A stretch of DNA of 30,319 bases from Anaerolineae bacterium (lineage in GTDB: Bacteria > Chloroflexota > Anaerolineae > 4572-78 > J111). Positions 19,732 to 28,700 of this stretch are shown here, one piece after another (positions within the stretch are counted from its first letter, which is position 1; every line of letters begins with the position of its first letter). The stretch lies in contig JAHDWA010000092.1 of NCBI GenBank assembly GCA_023382535.1, positions 1 to 30,319 of the forward strand, read 5' to 3'. The notes under the pieces were generated by a model. The model was not told the origin of the DNA, did not search any database, and was given only the letters and a program-made list of their open reading frames with translations. The position numbers and the translations under genes were made by a program.

Positions 19732-22700
19732 ATGAAGCACCGGACAAAATTTACACTTTTGCTAAAACTCTCCCTGGTCACGTTGAGCGCCTTGCTCCTG
19801 GCCGGACTGGCGCTCCTGACCGTTCCTGCGGCCAGGGGCGCGGGTGAATATCTATCCGAAAACCCTGCCTCAAACCTGGCCGGTCTGCGCGACCGGCCAG
19901 TGTTGCGGATAGACTCTAAGGAGCGGGGCCTTGTCCAGGATGAGGATTTAATCCCTGGGAAAAGCGCCGGCCGGCCAGGCACTCAACCCTCTCCGCCGGA
20001 TAAACCAGGGGCTTACCTCCCCCTGACCCAGGGGACAAGCTATACCGTGCCCATCGTCATTGACAATAGTGGCAACACCTCGGTGCTGACCGAATACCAG
20101 GTCTCGCTGACGCTCGATACAGCCACCCCAATCTCCCAGGGACGGCTGCGCCCGGACTGCGGCGATGTGAGATTTTATGACAGCGCCCAGGCGATACCAC
20201 TTCCTTACTGGCTTGAGTCGGGCTGTGATACTTCGGCTACTCAAATTTGGGTCAAGGTCCCAGCGATCCCCGCTGCTTCGACAGAAACGATTTACCTGAC
20301 GTATGGGGATAACAACCGGACCTCGGAAAGTAACGGCGATGCCGTCTTTGAGTTTTTCGATGATTTTGATGGAGTGGATGGCTCTGCTTTAGATAGTTCT
20401 AAGTGGAACTCAGATAGAGTTAATACTGTAACTGGTTCTATTCTTGGGAATAAATATCGCATAACCGATGGCACCAGAAGTGATGTTGATGTTTATTGGA
20501 TTTATAACAACACTGATACTGGCAGTCAAGATCAGGCCGTTTACACATTGCCAACACGCTTTATTGTGGACTGGCTGTCTACTGCTGAAGATACATTGGC
20601 TAATAGTATGGGGCAAGGGGGTATTGCCCTTGTTGATGACTCAACTGATCAAATCGAAGCTTATTTAGGTCATCAGGACGGGTGGGGGAGTAGGATTGAT
20701 TTATGGAGATCTTGGGCATATGGATCAATTGATCCACTTAATGCATTTGAGGCTGCGACAAGTGGCGAAAACAAAAAATTCTCCATCGCAAGAGATGGAA
20801 TTACTGCCACATTTTACATTGATGAGACTTTAAAAGCAGTGGGAACTATGAATGGTAATCCAACCAAGTTGGCTATCGCTGTTGGAGCTTATGGTTCCTA
20901 TCCCTATCTGGATTATGTTGAGCTTGAAAAACTACGTATTCGAAAGTATACCTCACCTGAACCAATTGCTACCATCCTTCCTCTTGGATCGGCCTTGACC
21001 TTGGATGGGGAAGATGATTATATCAATCTGACCAATCATTTAATTGATTATAGAAATTATAAGACTGGCACAATTAGCCTATGGTATAAGTCAAATTCAA
21101 ATTCCACAGACTGTCAATCATTACTGATTTATGGTGATAAAGATACAGGAAATAATCGAATTGAAATCGGAATTGGACCTTGGACCAGTGGTTACAGTGA
21201 TGAGAGTTTACTACTTTGGATTCAGCAAGATGGTTCTAATAAAATACTTGCCTGGGTTCGTAGAGGTGAACAGTTTTTGACTGATCAGAACTGGCATCAT
21301 ATTACTGTTACTGTAGGTCCTAATTTTAACAAAATTTATGTAGATGGGAGCGAGCAATTCATAACCTATCAGGCAGGAGATGAAAATACGGGAGATTACT
21401 TCTTTAATACCCCCAACAATGTGGATATATTTACCCTAGGACAAAGATACCTAAGTGGAATAACTGAGTGTCCTGTTCAAGGAAGAATCGATGATGTCCG
21501 TATTTGGAATAAAGCACTTGCCCAAGGAGAAATTCAAAATACAATGCATGTTCCCTTAGTTGGTAATGAAGCCGGTTTAGTAAGCTATTGGAAATTTGAC
21601 GAAGGGAACGGTCAAATTGTCGGTGATAGCACCAGCAACAGTAACAATGGTCAACTTGGCTCCACGTCTGAACCAGACAACAACGATCCTGCCTGGACAG
21701 ATGGACTTATTCCTATTCTTTACCCGGACTTAAACCTAACGGTGGTCAGTTCTTCCTTAGCTCAACTTGAAGAAAGTATAAGTTATGAGTTAACAGTTAA
21801 GAATAATGGTCATACTATAGCTCCAAATGTAGTTATTACCCACACCTTACCCCTTAGTATAAGTTTTGTGAGTAGCTCAATGTCACCTACCGATCAAACC
21901 AGCCAAACTCTCACGTGGCAATTAGGCGACTTAACTCTTCGTGAAAGTAAAAGTTTGAGCATCTCCGGCATAGTTAACTCCTCAGCCATAATTGGTTCGT
22001 TACTAGTCGCTACCAGCACGGTAAACTCCGGCCTGACTGAAGTCAATGTGAATAATAATACTACTGTTTTCACTTCTACCGTTGTAGCCGGTTCGATGAC
22101 TAACTTGATTTTTACCACGCTTGATGAAGTTGATATGTTAATCCCTTTTAGCGCAACAGTAACAGTTTATGATAAGTATGGCAACATTGCTAGCGGTTAT
22201 ACCGGCACCGTGACGTTGACCAGCACTGACACCTCAACTGATTTTCCAATCACTCATCAATTTATTACGGCTGATCAAGGGGTCTATACCTTTACTAATC
22301 TTGCTTTGCAGACTGCCGGAATACAAACCATAACAGCTACTGATGAGAACTTAAGCCGAACTCATACACTTATAGTTGATGATGATGTAGTTGTTGATCA
22401 CAGCACGACTTGGCGTGATATTAGTATCAACTTAAAGAGTTTAGTTGTCACTGGGACAGGGACGGTACTTACTCTGGAAAGATTGCCAGGAATTACAACT
22501 CCAACCTTGATTACATTAACAGAAAGTATTACCGTAGGAATGGGGGCTTTCATTCAAGCTGATGGGCAAGGGTATGCTGAGGAGGAAGGGCCGGGGGCAG
22601 GAAATTATTGTTCCTGGTGGGTATGCGCAAACGTCAACGGAGGAGGCAGTGGGGCGGGGCACGGCGATTTCGGAGGTATCGGGGTTAGCAATGTAAGTAG

Positions 22701-25700
22701 TGGAACTCCTTATGGTTCAGTCCTACAGCCCCTTAACTTAGGGAGCGGGGGAGGTGGTAGGCAAGATGCAGGTGCAGGTGGTGCAGGTGGAGGAGCGATT
22801 AAAATTGTTGCGACTTCTTTTACAAACAACGGTGAAATCAGCGCCAACGGCCTTGATGGGGATTCAGGCGCCGGCGGTGGTTCTGGAGGAAGTCTCTGGA
22901 TCGAAACAGAGACTCTGGCGGGTAATGGAGTTTTCAAAGCTAACGGAGGTGCAGGCGCCGGTACCCAGGCTGGGGGAGGAGCAGGAGGACGCATTGCTAT
23001 TTATTACGATATCAATAATGGTTTCATCTTTGATAGTAATCATATTCAGACTTTGGGCGGCTCGGGTTATCAAGATGGTGGCTCAGGTACCATCTACCTC
23101 GGCAATGTCGACCCTCTTGCCTCCACTGTCGAAATTAGCCCATTATCTATCCCGGCCAACGGTGTCGCCCGTGGCATTTTAACCATCACTCTGCGCACCA
23201 CAGTCAGAACACCCGTTGCCGAACATCCCGTTTCAGCCTCTTTGAAAAGTGGCAACCAATCAAGTACTTATATCAATGGTCAACAAGCTTCAATTGGAGC
23301 TATCAGTTTGGGTGAAACAAATGCCGATGGGGTGGTGACAGCCACCGTTACCTCAACCTCCTCAGAGACGAAAACTGTCGAAGCTACCAGTGGTGTTGTA
23401 CGTCTAGTGTATCCAGCAATGGTCTTCTTCGATCCAGACTTTGTTAGCCCAGTAGCCTCTACGGTGTCAATTAACGGTCCCTCAACGGCAGCAGCTAACG
23501 GTAGCGAGATCGAGGTGAGTGTCACGGCCAAGGATAAGTTTGGCAACCTTGTACCCAACATGCCAACCGTACTAGAAACCTCTCCAGAAGTGACCACTAC
23601 CGAGGTTAATGCAGTAACAAATCAATGGGGCCAAGCCACTTACCGGATCAGCAATGATCGGCCTGCCCATGTCGTTATTTCGGCTATAGTGAATGATCTC
23701 CCAGTCAGCAATGTCGTCACGGCTACCTTTGAAGGGATTGACTTGAACGTTAGCCTCAGTGCTTCTTCTGCGATGGTGACGGCCGGTTATCCGATCACTT
23801 ATTATCTGGCAGTGGCCAACAATGGCTTCCTGACAGCTACCAACATAGTGGTAACGGACACTCTACCCGCCGGCGTCGAGTCTGTCTCTCACGGGGGTAA
23901 TTTCACACCCATTCACATCGGTAATCAATTTGTCTGGCAAATTGGCGAACTAGGACCGGGACAGGCTACTGACAGTTTTAGTCTAGTCGGCACAGTCAAC
24001 ATGACGGCGCCAACGACACTGATCAATCAGGTAAGTGCAACGGCAAACGAAACTGAACTCAATCTGGCCGATAACACCGAGTCGGTGTCCACCAGGGTGG
24101 TTCCACCGATTCCCTTTCTGGCTGTATCACCGACCTATCCCACCTTGCCAGTTCTCATGGGGCAGACTGGTGTATTGACCATTACCGTACGTAACGCAGG
24201 TACTGGGATAATGACCAATGTCCAGGTTGTTACCGCTTCCACACTGCCTTCGTGGATTGCAATAAACCAGACATCGCTGGAGAACATTCCGCCGGGTCAA
24301 GTTGCCGTTTTTACCATTACGGCCAATACTGCCGAGGCCACCACTTCAGGCCATTATCGAGATATCGTTACAGTCAAGGCCGATAGTGTTGATGAAGCAT
24401 ATATCCTGTTGGATGTTCATGTGCAGGGGCTAAAGCGAGATTTACAACTGAGCGTAACGAACAATACCGGAGCAGTAGTGGCAGGTGCAAATGTAACCCT
24501 GCGAGAGGACATTTTTGTGGTTACAGAAGGCCAGTCCGATATACAGCCTTACTATCGGCAGGGAGTCACTGACCAGGCTGGCCATTTAACCTTCGCCGAT
24601 TTGGAGACTGGCAAGACGTACAACTTTAGTATTAGCGCCGATAACCATGATCCCAAGAGTGGCAGCGTCACCGTTGACGATGGAACAGGTACTCAGGCCT
24701 GGGCTGAAACTCTAACCGGCTTACCCCGGTTGACTGTTTCGCCCGGCACCCTGGCCTTTGGTATAGCTCGTGGCAGTCTGAGTCAGCAGCCATTGATCCT
24801 GCGCAATTCCGGCGCGGTCACGTTGACCAACATCAGCCTAACCAATCCCGATAGTATTCCCTGGATTTACCTGAGTCAACCGGCCGCGGGTACAGTTATC
24901 CCAGCGGGGGGCGAGTTGGCTGTTTGGGTCAATGCCGCTCCCCCGTTGACTGAAACGGTTAGCCAACATCTGGACAGTATCGAGATTACAGCATCTAATG
25001 GCAATTCAGCCATGACTGCCCTGGACATCACCCTGAATGATGACCTCACCCGAACCTTGTGCATTAGTGTGCAAACCGAGATCAACAGCCCGTTGACCGA
25101 TGGCCTGGTGCGCCTGGTGGATCAAACCGGGCAAGTGGTTGCCACCAACGGCATTACCGAAACCGTGCAGAAAACCCTGGTTCAAGTGACTAATAGCAGT
25201 GGTCAGACTTGCTTCGCCGATCTCAAGCCCGGTCAATACCTGGCCACAGTAGGTCAGGGTGAGCTAAAGCTGGGGGAGAAAGAGATTGAGTTAGCGCCAG
25301 GCGAGGGCATCCATGAGGAAGTTATTACCGTAGATGAGCCATCTGTCATCGTCAACTGGTCGGTAACGCCGACCCTGATTGAAGATGTTTACACCACTGT
25401 AATGACCATGACCTTTGTGCCCGAGTCAAAGCCGGTCCTGACCCTATCCCCGCGCAGCATCAGTTTATGCCAGCCTGGGTCCAATGGTATTGTCTCGGAA
25501 ACAGTAACGATTCATAATTTCTTCCCGGTTGCCTTTACCTTGCCGGTGCTTCAGTTGGAGACGCTGGGCAACGTTCGGGCTACGATCACTACGACCAGCG
25601 GCAGTGCTTTTAGTGTGCTCCCCGACGGCAAAACCACCCTGCCGTTAGACGATGTTCCGCCTTACGCCCATATCCCATTGACTCTTTATGCTAGCCTAGC

Positions 25701-28700
25701 CGAAGATGTGGGCCAGTGTCTTGCCGGAGATGCAGGCACGATTCTGCTCAAGCTGTCGGCCAATTACGTCCATTATACGCCCAACTACTCCTGGTATGGC
25801 GGAGCCTCGGCCAGTTATCCCCAGCTTACATTGAACCAGACAGCTACGATTCCGCTTAAGCTGCGCAACAGCGGTTATCCCGCCGCAAGTAATCTTAACG
25901 GCATGGCCCCGGCGATGCAAAATATCATCTTGAGTCAACCCCAGCAGTTGACCTGGATGACAATTACTCCAACCAACATCATCTCCTTGCCGCTCCAACA
26001 CGAGGCCAGCCTCACTCTAACGGTTAATCCCCCCCAGTGGCTGGCGCATGGTGACTACTACGATCACGTGGTGGTCAAAGCAACCAACGGTGTGACGGCT
26101 ATAATTGGCCTCAAAGCAGAAATGTCGGCTGATGGATTAAAGGTTGAAACTCAACTGGTCACACCCTTGAGTTCAAATGACTTGGATCAGCAGGCAAGTC
26201 TGACCCGATCACCCGGCCTGGCTTACCCACTCGTCTATCTGCCGCCCGGTCAAGCCGCTGATGAGCCACAGCTAAATGTCTGGGGTCATCTCGTTGCCAG
26301 CCAAAATGCCGAAATCGGCGAGGTGATAGACATTTTTGGCGATGTCTGGAACTTACAGGTGCTCAACTGCGACTGTAGCCAACCGGGTCAGCCACCAAAG
26401 CAGCGACCTACCTGGAGCTGGCTGGGCAACCAACTGATTGCAGTTAAAGTGGGCGATCCCAACCCGCCGGGGAATGGGGCGGCTTTTGCCCCTGAATTCA
26501 AGGATAATCTGGTGCGCTTGCAGGTGAGCCAACGTTATGCCTTGGAACGGGAAGCCTTCAATGCTCAACTTGAGCTGATTAATGGCACGGCCGCTCCGGT
26601 CAGTAATATTGAGGTAGATATTACGATTACCGACGAAGGGGGCGCTCCCGTCCTGATGCGCCAACCCGGCGACCCGCTGACATCCACCCAAACCATCACG
26701 CCCAACTTCCCAAGCAATTCACGCATCCCAACCTCAACCCTGGCTATCAATATGCCCTCGGCATGGCAAGAAAATGGGGATGCCGCTTTTATCATTATCC
26801 CTGACCCGCCGACAGTGCTGGGTGGTCTGGAAGAAACGGGTCAACGCCAACTGGCCAGTTGGACTATTATTCCCGATGCTTCCGGAATTATCAGCTCTAC
26901 AGGCAAGAATTACTTTGTTTATGCTACAATCAAGTACAATAATGACAAGGTCATTGTCACAACTAAAGAGATGATCACCGTCCAGCCTCAACCCAAAATC
27001 CTGCTGGACTACTTCATCCCGCGCTACGTTTATGCCGGCCAGTCGGCTGATTGGCAGGTGATTGCCACCAATGTGGGCTATGGCCCGGCCAACAATTTCA
27101 GCATGGGCCAGCCAAAAGTTGAGATTCTGAAACAGAGCGACCAATATCCGACCAACTTTACGGTCAATGGCCAGTCCACCTTAAACTTTGCCAGGCTGGA
27201 GGTGGGCCAACAGGTGACCGGGACCTGGCAAATTACCGCCGATCACGACGGTTACTTCCGCGACATCGAAGCTGCCTGCCAACACCAGAACTACCAGGGC
27301 GTCGAGCTGCCGCCGCTGATTTACTGTAAGCCGACCGTCCACATCATCGAGAACACGCCGCCGGACGACGCCAGCCAATGGGGTAAGGATAACACCTGCA
27401 CCATCGGCAGTTGGCAGGCTTTTGACAGCGATCCGGTCAACACCTACTCCGGCAACTTTACCTACAGCCGCCTGGATGTCAGCATCCCCACCTGGGGCCT
27501 GCCCCTGGCCTTTGAACGGGCTTACAACTCCCGCGACCCGGAGGACGGGCCGCTGGGCTGGGGCTGGACCCACAACTACAACGTCGAGTTGATCCGGGAA
27601 AGCTACATTCCGGCGGTCACCCTGCCCTTCAGCGATACCGGAGTGCTGGGGAGCAGCGGCGGCGATGGCAGTTCGTCGGGCAACGGCCTTTCTTTCCTTA
27701 CCCGCACCCCGGCCAAGATTGGCAAAATCGCCACCCCGCCGGGGCTGATCCTTTTCGGCCAGACCCAGGACATCATGACGGTGCGCCTGCCGCACGGCTC
27801 GCGGGCCTACTTTGAAATCCAGGATAACGGCGATACCTTTGTGCCCTTCCCCGGCGTCAAGGCCGAGTTAACCCGCCAGGACGATGAGTACCGGCTGGCC
27901 CTGCCCCAGGAGCAAGCCGTCTACGTCTTCACCCTCGACCAGAAGTTAGCCTACCTGGAGGACAGGAACGGCAACCGCCTGACCTTTGCCTACAGCGAAG
28001 CGGCTGTCCCTTCGGAGCAGCGGCTGCTCAGTGTCACTGACCCGGCCGGGCGCAGCCTGACCTTTGCCTACGACGCTGATAAACGCCTGATCAGCCTGAC
28101 CGATCCCCTCAGCCGGACGATGGCCTTTGCTTATACCAACGGCTATCTGACCTCGGTGACGGACTTCCGCGGCCAGACGACGACCTACGCCTACACGCCG
28201 CCAACTACAGACCCGGCCACCGGGGAACGTCTGCCCGGCCAGCTCGCCGCCATCACCGACGCCAACGGCCACGTGGAAGTCGCCAACCATTATGACGGCA
28301 AACGCCGGGTAGACTGGCAGGAGGACGCCGGCCATCACCGGACCACCTTCACCTACGCCGGCGCTGATGCTGCCGGGACGGTCACCACGACCACCACCGG
28401 CCCGCAGGGCCATGTCACCGTTGACCACTACAACGACAGGGGCCAACTGGTCAAGCAAACGGATACTTACGGCTTCTTCGAGACGTATGAATACGACGAC
28501 AGCTACAACATGACCCGGCGGGTGGACAAAAAGGGCCGCGAAACCCGCTACGACTGGAACGACTGCGGCTGCGACTACGAGGCGGTCACCGACCCGCTGG
28601 GCTACACCACCCGTATGACCTACAACGACCAGGGCCAACCGACCGGCATCACCGACAAGCGCGGCTACGTCACCACCATGACCTACGACAGCCATGCCAA

